Position numbers and translations under genes: made by a program. Shown in pieces: positions 1-7,115 of a DNA stretch of 8,748 bases (its first letter is position 1; each line of letters begins with the position of its first letter). Under the pieces are notes generated by a model. It was given only the letters and a program-made list of their open reading frames with translations, was not told the DNA's origin and searched no databases. The DNA comes from Lutibacillus sp052034115 (GTDB lineage: Bacteria; Actinomycetota; Actinomycetes; Actinomycetales; Dermatophilaceae): NCBI GenBank assembly GCA_052034115.1, contig JBPOIZ010000069.1, positions 1 to 8,748 of the forward strand, read 5' to 3'.

Positions 1-139
1 AACGGGCCGGCCACCACCGAACCCCGTGCACGACGCTCAAGTCACCGCGAAATTGCGGTCGATCTTCCGGATCGCCCACGACCCTGACGGCAACACGCTC
101 GGTTCGCGGCCGGCGACCCCAGGGGTCATCGGGCAGATG
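1..139. other. No supported gene; region downstream of parA
   Basis: I see no coding region I can support in these bases. A minus-strand reading frame enters from inside parA in a different frame and ends at about 37, and the plus-strand frame here is antisense to parA; neither resembles a protein family. The region contains a 13-bp palindrome (115-127) and a weak 5-bp stem (ACCGC at 44-48, GCGGT at 55-59, loop GAAATT). A gene on the minus strand beginning beyond the left edge is possible. Confidence 0.5.
115..127. repeat. Palindrome GACCCC-A-GGGGTC after parA stop
   Basis: GACCCC (115-120), a single A, then GGGGTC (122-127) form a perfect inverted repeat 12 bases past the parA stop codon. 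A one-base spacer is too short for a stable RNA loop without losing pairs and no T-run follows on the minus strand, so an operator for a gene to the left is as likely as a terminator. It could also be chance in GC-rich DNA. Confidence 0.3.
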
Positions 140-973
140 TCAGCGGTCCTCGGATCGTGCCCCACTGCTCGACGCGCCACGTGTGCGAGCGCGCCGAACA
201 CCCTTGCGGGGCAGCTTCTCGCTGGCGACGATGCTGTCGGCAACCTCGCGATAGGCCGCCGCCGCGCGACTGCGTCGGGCCGTCGACAACACACTGCGTC
301 CGAGCGCCGGGGCCTCGGCGAAGCGCACCGTCCGCGGGATCGGGGTCAACACCGGCACCCCGAACCGCTCTCCCACGTCGGCCACGACGGCCCGCCCATG
401 ATTGCTGCGGCCGTCATACAGGGTCGGCAGGATGCCGACGACCTTCAGCCGCGGATTGTGGGTGCGTTGGACGTCGGCGACGGTGTCGAGCAGTTGTCCG
501 ACGCCGCGGTGACCGAGCATCTCGGCGGGCATCGGGATGACCAACCCGTCGGCCGCCGTCAACGCTGCCAAGGTGAGCACCCCCAGTGACGGCGAGCAGT
601 CGAGCAGGACGACGTCATACCGGTCCATCACCGGCGCCAGGACGGTGACCAGGGCGGCGAACCGGTCTTCGCGGGGCAACAGCACGGACTCCGCCGCGGC
701 CAGATCGATGACCGCGGGGACGACGTCGAAACCCTCCTCGGCAGCAACCACGGCGCCGGCGATGCCGCTCGCGCCGGTGAGCACCTCATAGATGGAGGTC
801 TCGACCGACTCCGGGTCGACGCCGACGCTGAACGTCAGGCAGGCCTGGGCGTCGAGGTCGAGGACGAGGACGCGCAGCCCCTTCTCCGCGAATGCCGCCG
901 CGAGGGTGACGACGCTGGTCGTCTTTGCCACCCCGCCCTTCTGGTTGGCCACGGCCAGGACGTATGCCGACAT
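140..973 (-). CDS. Orphan ParA/Soj-family P-loop ATPase
   Basis: 277-residue ParA/MinD-superfamily ATPase. The deviant Walker A motif KGGVAKTTS lies at residues 12-20, the switch region LDLDAQACLTF at 38-48, and Walker B VVLLDCSPSLG at 121-131. The later signatures HRGVGQ (155-160) and PIPRTVRFAEAP (211-222) are typical of actinobacterial Soj-like proteins such as the M. tuberculosis Rv3213c type. The usual DPQG of ParA is DAQA here. The start is the ATG at 973, not the in-frame ATG at 1027: a strong GGAG site (about 979-982) sits 5 bases upstream and homology begins at SAYVLAVANQKGG. No ParB and no parS site are visible beside it, so it is an orphan. The last ~25 residues are Arg/Ser-rich and probably disordered. 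It is the last gene of the minus-strand run, 57 bp after the phosphoribosyltransferase gene. The ATP-dependent positioning or regulatory role is inferred from the family; the cargo is unknown. Confidence 0.92.
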   Translation of the reverse strand: MSAYVLAVANQKGGVAKTTSVVTLAAAFAEKGLRVLVLDLDAQACLTFSVGVDPESVETSIYEVLTGASGIAGAVVAAEEGFDVVPAVIDLAAAESVLLPREDRFAALVTVLAPVMDRYDVVLLDCSPSLGVLTLAALTAADGLVIPMPAEMLGHRGVGQLLDTVADVQRTHNPRLKVVGILPTLYDGRSNHGRAVVADVGERFGVPVLTPIPRTVRFAEAPALGRSVLSTARRSRAAAAYREVADSIVASEKLPRKGVRRARTRGASSSGARSEDR

Positions 974-975
974 TG

Positions 976-985
976 CCTCTCCTTC
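976..985 (-). promoter_or_regulatory. Ribosome binding site deciding the parA start
   Basis: On the minus strand the sequence GAAGGAGAGG precedes the ATG at 973 by two bases, placing the GGAG core 5 bases upstream. It fixes the start 18 codons inside the longer open frame. Confidence 0.75.
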
Positions 986-1030
986 GCGCCCGGTGAGTCC
1001 AACGCTATCTCGGGGCCTGGCCCCCACGGG

Positions 1031-1507
1031 TCACCGGCTCGGGGAGACCGGCGGCAGCGTCGACCAGGGGAAGTTGATCCACTTCTCGGTGTGCCGCCAG
1101 GTGTAGTCCGGCGTGAGGATGGTCGTCGGCTTCTCGTAGAGCACGGCCACTCGCGTTTCGAGGGCGTGCCCCTCGCAATACTGCTTGACCAGCGCCAGCG
1201 TCTTGCCGGTGTCGGCGACGTCGTCGGCGATCAACACACGTTGCCCATCGAGGTCGCTGGAGGGCGGCGTCGGGGGCACCATGACGGGTTTGATGAGCCG
1301 CTCGTGCACTCCCGTGTAGAACTCGACGTTCACCGCGCTGATCTGCTTGAGGTCCAGCGCGTAGGCCAGTCCCCCACCGATCGCCAGGCCGCCGCGGGAC
1401 ACGCACAGCACCGTCGTCGGTGCGAAGCCCGAGTCGACCACCGCCTGGGCGATGTCCCGCACCGCCACTCCGAAGTCCTCGTAGGTCATCGTCTCGCGCT
1501 CGCTCAC
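1031..1507 (-). CDS. Purine-type phosphoribosyltransferase (PRT)
   Basis: Type I phosphoribosyltransferase, about 158 residues from the GTG at 1507. It would transfer a ribosyl 5-phosphate from PRPP to a base, probably a purine (hypoxanthine/guanine/xanthine class), in the cytoplasm. Numbered from the upstream ATG at 1525, the sequence shows the pyrophosphate loop SRGGL (43-47), NVEFYTGV (66-73), the PRPP-binding motif RVLIADDVADTGKT (96-109), and a C-terminal WINFPWST (149-156) resembling xanthine/hypoxanthine PRTs. I prefer the GTG start because family members begin close to a MSERE-like sequence. The ATG at 1525 (6 codons earlier) and the ATG at 1489 are alternatives, and none has a good ribosome binding site. 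The gene lies 66 bp after the RecB-type gene and 57 bp before parA. Base specificity cannot be read from sequence, so I give no gene symbol. A regulatory PRT without catalysis is possible, but the complete PRPP loop argues for an enzyme. Confidence 0.88.
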   Translation of the reverse strand: MSERETMTYEDFGVAVRDIAQAVVDSGFAPTTVLCVSRGGLAIGGGLAYALDLKQISAVNVEFYTGVHERLIKPVMVPPTPPSSDLDGQRVLIADDVADTGKTLALVKQYCEGHALETRVAVLYEKPTTILTPDYTWRHTEKWINFPWSTLPPVSPSR

Positions 1508-1513
1508 CCCAGC

Positions 1514-1519
1514 AGTCTG
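1514..1519 (-). promoter_or_regulatory. Possible -10 box for a leaderless PRT mRNA
   Basis: CAGACT on the minus strand ends 6 bases before the preferred GTG start (1507), the spacing expected of a leaderless actinobacterial transcript. The absence of a ribosome binding site fits. There is no recognisable -35, and the site is inside the coding region if the 1525 ATG is used instead. Confidence 0.25.
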
Positions 1520-1573
1520 ACGCATGGCGGGGCCGGCCGACCCCAGGGCCCACCTTTCGAGCCGGGGCGCGGC

Positions 1574-2467
1574 TTAGCGGTACTCCTCCCACCCGTCGGG
1601 GACCGGCGCCGGCGGGTCCGTGGCCGCCGGCTCCAGCGCTGCCCACGACGGCTGCTCCGGGCCCATCTGCTGACCGTCGGTGCAGTGGGCTCGGTAGTCG
1701 CACCACCGGCACAACGGGCTCGGCCGCGGTGGGAAGTCCTCGTCCCGGGGGCCGTGCTGCCGGTATGCCGCATCCGCCCGACGCAGGTCGGCGGCGATCG
1801 AGCCGGCCTCGTCGAGCTTGCGCCGCAGCGACTCCACGGTGTGCTCGTGTGCCAGGACCTGCCCGGTCGGCACATGGTGCAGCTCGACGCGCACACATCG
1901 GCGCCGGAACACCCGCCACGCTGCTGCGGCGTAGAGCGCCAAGGGCAGCGACGTGCGGGCATCTTCGCTGGTCAGCGCCCGACGGGTGGTCTTGTAGTCG
2001 ACGACGACGAGTTCATAGCGCCTTGGATCCGTCGCGATCGGCCGGGCGTCGAGCCGGTCGACCCGACCGGTGACCGCCAGCCCGGCCAGTTTGATGGACA
2101 GGGTGCGCTCGGTCCCGACCGGGTCGGCCAACGGCGGGTTGCGATCGACGTAGGCCTGCACTTCGTCGGCCACCCGCTCGCGCCACTGGTCGGACTGCTC
2201 GCCGTCGCGGAACCCCACCGGGATCCACTCGCGACGGACCAGACGCGCTGCCGCCGCCCCGGTGCGCTGCGGCGCGTCCCACCAGTCGCGCAGGGCGTTG
2301 TGGACGGTGATCCCCAGGCTGGTGTGGGCCCGCTGCGGCCGCGGCGTAGGGCGCGGGCGGTCTAGATACTGCATCCGGTATTGACGCGGGCAGCTGACCC
2401 AGGTGAGCAGCCGGCTGGGGCTGGCGACATACAGTCGCTCCGGCAGGCCGGGGAGCTCGTCCGCCAT
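1574..2467 (-). CDS. RecB/Cas4-family PD-(D/E)XK nuclease with 4Fe-4S cysteines
   Basis: 297-residue stand-alone nuclease of the RecB C-terminal (PDDEXK_1/Cas4-like) superfamily. A helical start carries C26 (SCPRQYRMQYL), then HNALRDWW with H56, then the active site GRVDRLD (D137) and VVDYKTTR (D157, K159). Three cysteines close the domain, C253, C256 and C262 (CRWCDYRAHC). One early plus three late cysteines is the iron-sulfur staple of AddB and Cas4 nucleases. The QxxxY motif is not clear: LPLALYAAAAW (174-184) stands in its place. The last ~35 residues are Pro/Ala-rich. There is no helicase domain and no CRISPR locus, so a housekeeping exonuclease in DNA repair is the family-based inference. 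It starts 6 bp after the marC stop, so translation is probably coupled. DNA polarity, metal use and cluster presence are untested. Confidence 0.9.
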   Translation of the reverse strand: MADELPGLPERLYVASPSRLLTWVSCPRQYRMQYLDRPRPTPRPQRAHTSLGITVHNALRDWWDAPQRTGAAAARLVRREWIPVGFRDGEQSDQWRERVADEVQAYVDRNPPLADPVGTERTLSIKLAGLAVTGRVDRLDARPIATDPRRYELVVVDYKTTRRALTSEDARTSLPLALYAAAAWRVFRRRCVRVELHHVPTGQVLAHEHTVESLRRKLDEAGSIAADLRRADAAYRQHGPRDEDFPPRPSPLCRWCDYRAHCTDGQQMGPEQPSWAALEPAATDPPAPVPDGWEEYR

Positions 2468-2473
2468 CCCGGC

Positions 2474-3085
2474 TCAACCCTGGCCGGCGGCGAACGCGCG
2501 AACCGCGTCGGCGACCATCTGCACCGCGATCGCCGAGAGCAGCAGTCCCGCGATCCGGGTCAGCAGCATCGTCCCGCTCTCGCGCAGGATGCGCCGGATC
2601 CGGCCCGCGAACCGCAGGGTGAGCCAGACGACCATCATCGCTGCGACTAAGCCCAGCGCCACCGCGAGATGGTCCAGCGGGGTCTTGGCGCGCTGCACGG
2701 CGAGCATCGTCGCCACGATCGCGCCGGGACCGGCGAGCAGCGGTGTGCCCAGCGGGACGAGCGCCACGTTGGCAGCTGACGCGGCGTACTGTTCCTGTTC
2801 CTTGCCGGTCAGCAGTTCGAGGGCGATGAGCAGCAGCAACAACCCGCCGGATCCCTGCAACGCGGCGATCGAGATGTGCAGGTAGTTGAGGATCTGCTGA
2901 CCGAACGCGGCGAAGGCCGCGATCAGCCCGAACGCCACGATCGAGGCCCGTCGCGCCGCCGCGATCCGCTGCCGGCCGTTGAGCGGCGCGGTCACCGCGA
3001 GGAAGATCGGCACTGCGCCGGGCGGGTCGAGGATGACGAGCAACGTCACGAAGACCGATCCGAGCATGGTGAGCCACTCGTTCAC
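2474..3085 (-). CDS. MarC-family integral membrane protein
   Basis: 203-residue polytopic membrane protein of the MarC/UPF0056 family. Hydrophobic segments lie at about 8-30, 44-64, 70-92, 107-130, 138-160 and 175-197, giving six predicted membrane spans. Family signatures are DPPGAVPIFLA (20-30) at the first span and PLGTPLLAGPGAIVATM (111-127) before the fourth. The name comes from a locus once linked to multiple antibiotic resistance; that role is not supported for MarC itself and the transported substrate, if any, is unknown. The start is the GTG at 3085, since a perfect AGGAGG lies 9 bases upstream and the first span follows directly; the ATG at 3067 is a less likely alternative. The GTG overlaps the stop of the PHP gene (GTGA), so translation is coupled to it. 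A longer open frame extending to about 3868 is antisense-free but out of frame with the PHP gene and is not real. Confidence 0.92.
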   Translation of the reverse strand: MNEWLTMLGSVFVTLLVILDPPGAVPIFLAVTAPLNGRQRIAAARRASIVAFGLIAAFAAFGQQILNYLHISIAALQGSGGLLLLLIALELLTGKEQEQYAASAANVALVPLGTPLLAGPGAIVATMLAVQRAKTPLDHLAVALGLVAAMMVVWLTLRFAGRIRRILRESGTMLLTRIAGLLLSAIAVQMVADAVRAFAAGQG

Positions 3086-4005
3086 GATGCGGTGCCTCCT
3101 GGGGCGCGGGGGGCTGCGGCGGTCGGCTGGCCCGGCCGGCGGTGGGGTGCGTCCCTGACGGCCGGTGCGCGGACGCCGGCCAGCGCGTCGAGGGCGGCCA
3201 GCGCATCGCCGGCGGTGAGGTTCTCCCCGAGCCGGTTGCGCTTGCCGCTGCCGTGGTAGTCGCTCGACCCGGTGGCGATCAGCCCCATACGGTCGGCCAC
3301 CGCCTCGGCCCGAGCCGTCGCGTCGTCGTCGTGGTCCCGGTGCCACACCTCCAGCCCGGCCAGCCCGGCCGCGGCCAGTTCCTCGACGAGGTCCTCGGGT
3401 ATGGCGTTGCGGCCCATCCCGAACGGGTGCGCAAGCACCGGGACACCGCCGGCGTCCCGGACAGCGCGCACCGCACGTGCCGGATCCGGCGCATAGTGCT
3501 CGACGACGTACACACTCCCGGAGAACAGCCAGCGGGCGAAGGCCTCGTCCCGGTGGCCCACCACCCCCGCCGCCACCAGAGCGTCGGCGATGTGTGGGCG
3601 GCCGGCGGTGGCGCCGGGCGGCACGTGCTCCCGCACCGCCTCGACGGTCAGCGGCAGTCCGGCCGCCGCGAGGCGTTCCACGATCCGCTCCAGTCGGGTG
3701 ATCCGGTCGGCGGTCGTCCGGGCCATCTCGGCCACCAGCACCGGGTGCGACGGGTCGACGCGGTAGCCGAGCAGGTGAATCGAGCGGCCGTCGCGCTGGC
3801 AGGACACCTCGATGCCCGGCACGAGCCGCAGACCCAGCCGGTCGGCGGCGGCCTGCGCGGCACCCCATCCGGCCGCCGTGTCGTGATCGGTCAATGCCAC
3901 GACATCGAGACCGGCCCGGGCCGCCGCCGCGATCAGCTCGGCCGGGCTGTCAGTGCCATCGCTCGCGGTGGAGTGCGCGTGGAGGTCGATCCGCGGGCTG
4001 CGCAC
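3082..4005 (-). CDS. PHP-domain metal-dependent phosphoesterase
   Basis: 307-residue enzyme of the PHP (polymerase and histidinol phosphatase) superfamily, in the stand-alone class that includes nucleoside 3',5'-bisphosphate phosphatase and RNase AM (YciV). Metal-ligand motifs appear in order: DLHAHSTASDG (H9, H11, D16), ALTDHDT (D40, H41), GIEVS (E66), HLLGY (H77), RPHIA (H138), VLAHPF (H193) and SSDYHG (D249, H251). All expected ligands are present, so it should be catalytically competent. I place the start at the GTG at 4005 because homology begins at RIDLHAHS; the 32 in-frame residues upstream are Arg-rich and unlike the family. No good ribosome binding site precedes it, but a CATACT box ends 6 bases upstream, suggesting a leaderless message. 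It heads the minus-strand run and overlaps marC by four bases. The Pro/Ala-rich tail (about 280-307) is variable in such proteins. Substrate is unknown. Confidence 0.92.
   Translation of the reverse strand: MRSPRIDLHAHSTASDGTDSPAELIAAAARAGLDVVALTDHDTAAGWGAAQAAADRLGLRLVPGIEVSCQRDGRSIHLLGYRVDPSHPVLVAEMARTTADRITRLERIVERLAAAGLPLTVEAVREHVPPGATAGRPHIADALVAAGVVGHRDEAFARWLFSGSVYVVEHYAPDPARAVRAVRDAGGVPVLAHPFGMGRNAIPEDLVEELAAAGLAGLEVWHRDHDDDATARAEAVADRMGLIATGSSDYHGSGKRNRLGENLTAGDALAALDALAGVRAPAVRDAPHRRPGQPTAAAPRAPGGTAS
3095..3100 (-). promoter_or_regulatory. Consensus AGGAGG ribosome binding site for marC
   Basis: A perfect AGGAGG lies inside the last codons of the PHP gene, 9 bases before the marC GTG. 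It settles the marC start and indicates reinitiation or independent initiation at the GTGA overlap. Confidence 0.75.
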
Positions 4006-4011
4006 CCGGCC

Positions 4012-4017
4012 AGTATG
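4012..4017 (-). promoter_or_regulatory. Possible -10 box, leaderless promoter of the PHP-to-parA run
   Basis: On the minus strand CATACT ends six bases before the GTG start of the PHP gene. A -10 box that close to the start implies transcription beginning at or next to the GTG, consistent with the missing ribosome binding site. I find no convincing -35 at 16-18 bp, so this is a weak call. Confidence 0.35.
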
Positions 4018-4103
4018 GCGGGCCGCCCCGTCATACCGGGCTCGACGGCGCCGCAGACGCCGAAGCGGACGTGACCGAGGCCACCACCTTCCCCCGCGCA
4101 TGC

Positions 4104-4124
4104 GACGGCGAACCAGACGCCGTC
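4104..4124. repeat. Inverted repeat in the divergent intergenic region
   Basis: GACGGCG (4104-4110) and CGCCGTC (4118-4124) are perfect 7-bp arms around a 7-base spacer. It lies 46 bp before the hydratase start and about 100 bp before the PHP start, and just beside an 8-bp palindrome CGCATGCG (4097-4104). Placement between divergent genes fits an operator for a dimeric regulator; a hairpin in the hydratase leader is the alternative. No regulator gene is adjacent. Confidence 0.35.
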
Positions 4125-4157
4125 ACAGTGGGAGGATCGGGCCCAGGACCTCGCACG

Positions 4158-4163
4158 AAGGAG
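4158..4163 (+). promoter_or_regulatory. Ribosome binding site deciding the hydratase start
   Basis: AAGGAG lies 7 bases before the ATG at 4171 but only 4 before the in-frame GTG at 4168. It favours the ATG, matching the family N-terminus. Confidence 0.7.
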
Positions 4164-4170
4164 CGGCGTG

Positions 4171-5223
4171 ATGAAGACGGCGGCGGGCAACTACTTCGAG
4201 GACTTCTCCATCGGGATGGAGCTGGTCCACGCGACCCCCCGGACGGTCACCGAGGGCGACGTCGCGCTCTACACGGCCCTCTACGGGCCGCGGTTCGGGC
4301 CGACGAACGCCGTGACCACGGCCCAGGCCCTGGGCATGGAGCGGATGCCGCTCGATGACCTGCTGACCTTCCACGTCGTCTTCGGCAAGACCGTTCCCGA
4401 CATCTCGCTCAATGCGGTCGCCAACCTCGGCTATGCCGCCGGCCGGTTCGGTGCTCGGGTCTTCCCGGGCGACACCCTGTCGGCGACCTCGGAGGTGATC
4501 GGCCTCAAGGCGAACCGGGACGGCAAGACCGGCGTCGTCTACGTACACTCGGTCGGCCGCAACCAGGATGGCCAGACCGTGCTCGACTACGTCCGCTGGG
4601 TCATGGTCCGCAAGCGGGACGAGGGGTCCCCGGCTCCCGAGACGGTCGTCCCGGATCTGCCCGCCGCGGTCGCCGTCGAGGACTTGGCCATCCCCTATGA
4701 CCTGAGGGATCGGCCGCCATACGACACGGCGTTGGCCGGGAGCTCCTATCTGTGGGACGACTACGAGGTCGGTGAGCGGATCGACCACGTCGACGGCATG
4801 ACCATCGAGGAGGCCGAGCACATGCTGGCCACTCGGCTCTACCACAACACCGCGAAAGTCCACTTCAACCAGCACATCGAGGCGCAGGGTCGATTCGGGC
4901 GGCGCATCGTCTACGGCGGCCACATCATCTCGTTGGCGCGGGCACTGTCCTACAACGGACTGGCCAACGCCGTGACCATCGCGGCGATCAACGGCGGGAC
5001 GCACAGCAACCCGACCTTTGCCGGCGACACGGTCTACGCGTGGTCCGAAGTGCTCGAACGCCGAGAGGTGCCCGGTCGCACCGACCTCGGCGCGCTGCGG
5101 CTGCGCACCGTGGCGACCAAGGATCTGGCCTGCGCGCAGTTCCCGTACCGGGGCGAGGATGGGCGCTACCTGCCGAACGTCGTCCTGGACCTCGACTACA
5201 CGGTGCTGATCCCCCGGCGCTGA
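4171..5223 (+). CDS. mch: Mesaconyl-CoA (beta-methylmalyl-CoA) hydratase, MaoC double-hotdog family
   Basis: 350-residue protein with two MaoC-like hotdog halves (about 1-150 and 195-350). It closely resembles mesaconyl-CoA hydratase as I recall the Rhodobacter family member (about 340-350 residues): NYFEDF near the start, HVVFGKTVPDISLNAVANL (68-86), GKTGVVYVHS (118-127), LDYVRWVMVRKRD (138-150), GERIDHVDGMTIEEAEHM (201-218), NTAKVHFNQH (226-235), YGGHIISLARALSYNGLANA (248-267) and VLDLDYTVLIPRR at the end. The reaction would be reversible hydration of mesaconyl-CoA to beta-methylmalyl-CoA, in the cytoplasm, as part of the ethylmalonyl-CoA pathway for acetyl-CoA assimilation. No ccr, ecm, mcl or meaA-like gene is in the window, so the gene stands alone here. 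Start choice: ATG 4171 with AAGGAG 7 bases upstream. A related hydratase with another acyl-CoA substrate is the main alternative. Confidence 0.85.
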   Translation: MKTAAGNYFEDFSIGMELVHATPRTVTEGDVALYTALYGPRFGPTNAVTTAQALGMERMPLDDLLTFHVVFGKTVPDISLNAVANLGYAAGRFGARVFPGDTLSATSEVIGLKANRDGKTGVVYVHSVGRNQDGQTVLDYVRWVMVRKRDEGSPAPETVVPDLPAAVAVEDLAIPYDLRDRPPYDTALAGSSYLWDDYEVGERIDHVDGMTIEEAEHMLATRLYHNTAKVHFNQHIEAQGRFGRRIVYGGHIISLARALSYNGLANAVTIAAINGGTHSNPTFAGDTVYAWSEVLERREVPGRTDLGALRLRTVATKDLACAQFPYRGEDGRYLPNVVLDLDYTVLIPRR

Positions 5224-5257
5224 GTCGCCGCCCGCGGGGCGTCGACCCCCGGCGCTG
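5211..5257. repeat. 12-bp direct repeat around the hydratase stop codon
   Basis: CCCCCGGCGCTG occurs at 5211-5222, covering the last codons and part of the TGA stop, and again at 5246-5257 in the downstream stem-loop region. The copies are 35 bp apart. A small local duplication is possible, as is chance in this GC-rich stretch. Confidence 0.45.
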
Positions 5258-5262
5258 CGGGC
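5230..5262 (+). terminator. GC-rich stem-loop after the hydratase gene
   Basis: GCCCGC (5230-5235) pairs with GCGGGC (5257-5262), with an inner GGGG (5236-5239) facing CCCC (5246-5249). It starts 7 bases past the stop codon. There is no T-run, which is common for actinobacterial terminators but makes the call uncertain. Confidence 0.4.
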
Positions 5263-5274
5263 GACGTCGGTGAC

Positions 5275-5293
5275 GTGAGGCACCGGTGAGGCA
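5275..5293 (+). promoter_or_regulatory. Two GTGAGGCA repeats one helical turn apart
   Basis: GTGAGGCA occurs at 5275-5282 and 5286-5293, an 11-bp period that puts both copies on the same face of the helix. The second copy runs into the proposed -35 element GCAACC of the sigma-factor promoter. This placement fits a regulator or activator site, though no protein is known. Confidence 0.35.
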
Positions 5294-5319
5294 ACCTTGT
5301 CGGGTCCCCGCACATACAG
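5291..5319 (+). promoter_or_regulatory. Candidate ECF promoter of the sigma/anti-sigma operon
   Basis: GCAACC (5291-5296) carries the AAC core common to ECF -35 elements, and CATACAG (5313-5319) lies 16 bases later at -10 spacing. Transcription would begin near 5325, leaving a leader of about 40 bases with GGAAGGA before the ATG at 5368. ECF sigma factors often drive their own promoter, so autoregulation is inferred from position, not shown. Confidence 0.4.
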
Positions 5320-5367
5320 GTGGGTGAGGGCGCAGGACGCGCCACCAGGGCCACCGGAAGGATCCCG

Positions 5368-5919
5368 ATGTTCGGTCATCGTCGCGAGGAGCGCGACGCG
5401 GCCTTCACCGCGTTCATGGCCAGCTCGTCAGCGAGCCTGACCCGGACCGCCTGGCTGCTCACCGGGAATGCTGACGCGGCGCAGGAGTTGGTCCAGGCCG
5501 CCCTGGTGAAGACGTATGTCGCGTGGCCCCGGGTCCGCGAGGGCCAGGCCCAGGCCTACGCCCGCAAGGTGCTCGTCAACCACCACACCGAGACCTGGCG
5601 GAAGGGGCGACGCGAGTCGGTCATGGCCGAGGTGCCGGACCGGCCGACCGGGCAGGTCGAGGACCGCTCCGCGACGGCCGGGAGCGACCAGCGCGATCAG
5701 ATCGTCCGGTTGCTGGCCCAGCTGCCGCCGCAGCAGCGTCAGGTGGTCGTCCTGCGCTACTACGCCGACCAGTCCGAACAAGCGGTCGCCGAACAGCTCG
5801 GCATCTCCATCGGCGCAGTCAAGAGCGCCGCCTCCCGAGGGCTCGCGGCGCTGCGAGCGCTCACGTCCGGGGCTGCTGCCCCTGACCAGATCTCGACCCG
5901 TGAGGGGGCTTCGTCATGA
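5368..5919 (+). CDS. ECF sigma factor, SigE subfamily of actinobacteria
   Basis: 183-residue extracytoplasmic-function sigma-70 factor that would direct RNA polymerase to a small regulon. Region 2 spans about 10-80, including DAAQELVQAALVKTYVAW (36-53) and YARKVLVNHHTETWRKGRR (64-82). A variable linker follows (about 85-110). Region 4 covers about 112-163, with LPPQQRQVVVLRYY (119-132) and the helix-turn-helix QAVAEQLGISIGAVKSAASR (138-157). The start is the ATG at 5368 with GGAAGGA five bases upstream (5356-5362); the longer frame from a GTG at 5320 would begin at or before the predicted transcription start. The TGA stop overlaps the next gene's ATG (ATGA), so it is translationally coupled to a membrane protein, the usual layout for a sigma and its anti-sigma factor. 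There is no C-terminal extension beyond ~20 flexible residues. The inducing signal is unknown. Confidence 0.93.
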   Translation: MFGHRREERDAAFTAFMASSSASLTRTAWLLTGNADAAQELVQAALVKTYVAWPRVREGQAQAYARKVLVNHHTETWRKGRRESVMAEVPDRPTGQVEDRSATAGSDQRDQIVRLLAQLPPQQRQVVVLRYYADQSEQAVAEQLGISIGAVKSAASRGLAALRALTSGAAAPDQISTREGASS

Positions 5920-6989
5920 ACACCGACTTCGAGCAGGACCTGCGCCAACTCCTCGGCGCCGCCGAACCGCCCTCAGCGGCATCGCCCGACCAGGCCCACG
6001 TCCTGGCCCAGGGCAACCGGGCCCTGCGGCGCCAGACCGCCCGGCGCGCCATCACCGGCGCCGCTGCCGTCGCCGCCATTGCCGTCGTCGCGACGTCGTT
6101 GTGGAACGCAGGCCGCCCGTCGGCCACCGAGCTGCCCGGGTCCGCGACCCCGTCGGCGTCGGGCTCGATCCACTTCGAGTCCGCGTACGGTGACCCCGAA
6201 GGCACCGACCACCTCGCGGGCGACTTTGACCGGATCAGCCACACCCTGCGGCTGACCATCGCCCAGGACGACCCCCAGAACGTCGTCGAGACACTGGCTC
6301 CGATCGTCGTCCCGCAGCCGGTCACGGCACCGCTCGTCAAGGGCAAGAAGGGCAGCCGGTTCGTGATCGTGCTCGCGCCGCCGGATGTCAAGGACGTCGC
6401 CGTCGCGACATCGCCCTCGACCACCTACTTCGGCGGCGGTGACCCCGACGTCGACCCCCAGGCCACCGGCTTCCAGATGTACTTCGCCCGCCTCCAGAGC
6501 CCGGCGGTCAGCGACAATCCGATCACCTCGGTCACCTGGACCACCAGCTCCGGCGAGCGGGTGTCCTCACTCGGGGACCGTTCCACCCCCGAGGTGGTCC
6601 CCCTGAGCGGGGAGCGGACGGTGCGCGTCTGGGTCTTGGAGCAAACAGGCGAGCTGGCCGTCGACGGGCCGCCGGACGTCGGCTTCACGTGGATGTCGTT
6701 GGCGGATGCCGTCGGCGCCCTCCCCGGCATCCACCAAGGGCGCCAGGCGCTCGGCGCCACCGGACCGACCGACTGGTTCGCCCTCTACGTGCTCCCCCAG
6801 GGGTCCAGTGGCGTGACGCCGACCTACGCTGCGGGCTTCACGCCGAGGACCCCGATGATCGTCACACCGCTGAAGGACGGGCGCGTCGTGGTCGTCTTCG
6901 ACCTGGGCAGCTGGGACGCGGAGACCTCGCCCTTGGTCGAGGTCACCTGGAGCGACGCGGCCGGCAACGAGAACACCGAGAGGGTGTAG
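5916..6989 (+). CDS. Putative anti-sigma factor: single-pass membrane protein with large exported domain
   Basis: 357-residue protein. A cytoplasmic N-terminus of about 44 residues (MNTDFEQDLRQLL; Arg-rich ALRRQTARR just before the membrane) is followed by one transmembrane segment (about 45-63) and a ~290-residue exported region. The ATGA overlap with the ECF sigma gene and the topology suggest it holds that sigma factor at the membrane. It lacks the HxxxCxxC zinc motif, and I count no cysteine in the whole protein, so it is not a ZAS-type anti-sigma factor. The exported part is beta-strand-like and appears to contain a duplicated module (about 148-216 and 287-357), each ending in a V-T-W motif (SVTWTTSSG, EVTWSDAAG). 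I do not recognise the fold. A sigma-linked surface or adhesion-like protein that does not bind the sigma factor is the alternative. The start has no separate strong ribosome binding site, fitting coupled translation. Confidence 0.75.
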   Translation: MNTDFEQDLRQLLGAAEPPSAASPDQAHVLAQGNRALRRQTARRAITGAAAVAAIAVVATSLWNAGRPSATELPGSATPSASGSIHFESAYGDPEGTDHLAGDFDRISHTLRLTIAQDDPQNVVETLAPIVVPQPVTAPLVKGKKGSRFVIVLAPPDVKDVAVATSPSTTYFGGGDPDVDPQATGFQMYFARLQSPAVSDNPITSVTWTTSSGERVSSLGDRSTPEVVPLSGERTVRVWVLEQTGELAVDGPPDVGFTWMSLADAVGALPGIHQGRQALGATGPTDWFALYVLPQGSSGVTPTYAAGFTPRTPMIVTPLKDGRVVVVFDLGSWDAETSPLVEVTWSDAAGNENTERV

Positions 6990-7002
6990 CGGCGGCCGCC
7001 GC
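6989..7002 (+). terminator. 14-bp perfect palindrome at the anti-sigma stop codon
   Basis: GCGGCGGCCGCCGC is fully self-complementary, beginning at the last base of the TAG stop. As RNA it could form a 5-bp GC stem with a 4-base loop. Without a T-run a terminator role is only possible. Confidence 0.25.
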
Positions 7003-7054
7003 AACGGGGCGAGGGTCACATCGACGCCCGGTCGCGGGGCATCGTCCCCAGCCC

Positions 7055-7060
7055 TAGGCT
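7055..7060 (+). promoter_or_regulatory. Candidate -10 box TAGGCT of the phosphoesterase gene
   Basis: TAGGCT matches the actinobacterial TAnnnT -10 pattern and would start transcription near 7067, about 50 bases before the GTG. No good -35 hexamer is present at 17-18 bp (the bases there are GTCGCG/TCGCGG), so an activator or extended -10 dependence would be needed. Confidence 0.4.
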
Positions 7061-7065
7061 GCGAG

Positions 7066-7083
7066 AGACCCACCGGCGGGTCT
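7066..7083 (+). promoter_or_regulatory. 18-bp near-palindrome at the predicted transcription start
   Basis: AGACCC (7066-7071), ACCGGC, GGGTCT (7078-7083): six-base perfect arms, with a CCGG centre that is also self-complementary, leaving one mismatched pair. It sits just after the -10 box, 32 bases before the GTG. This is a good position for a repressor operator; an RNA hairpin in the 5' leader is equally possible. Confidence 0.4.
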
Positions 7084-7115
7084 GGGCCGCCGGGGTCCCC
7101 TCGAAAGGAGCACCC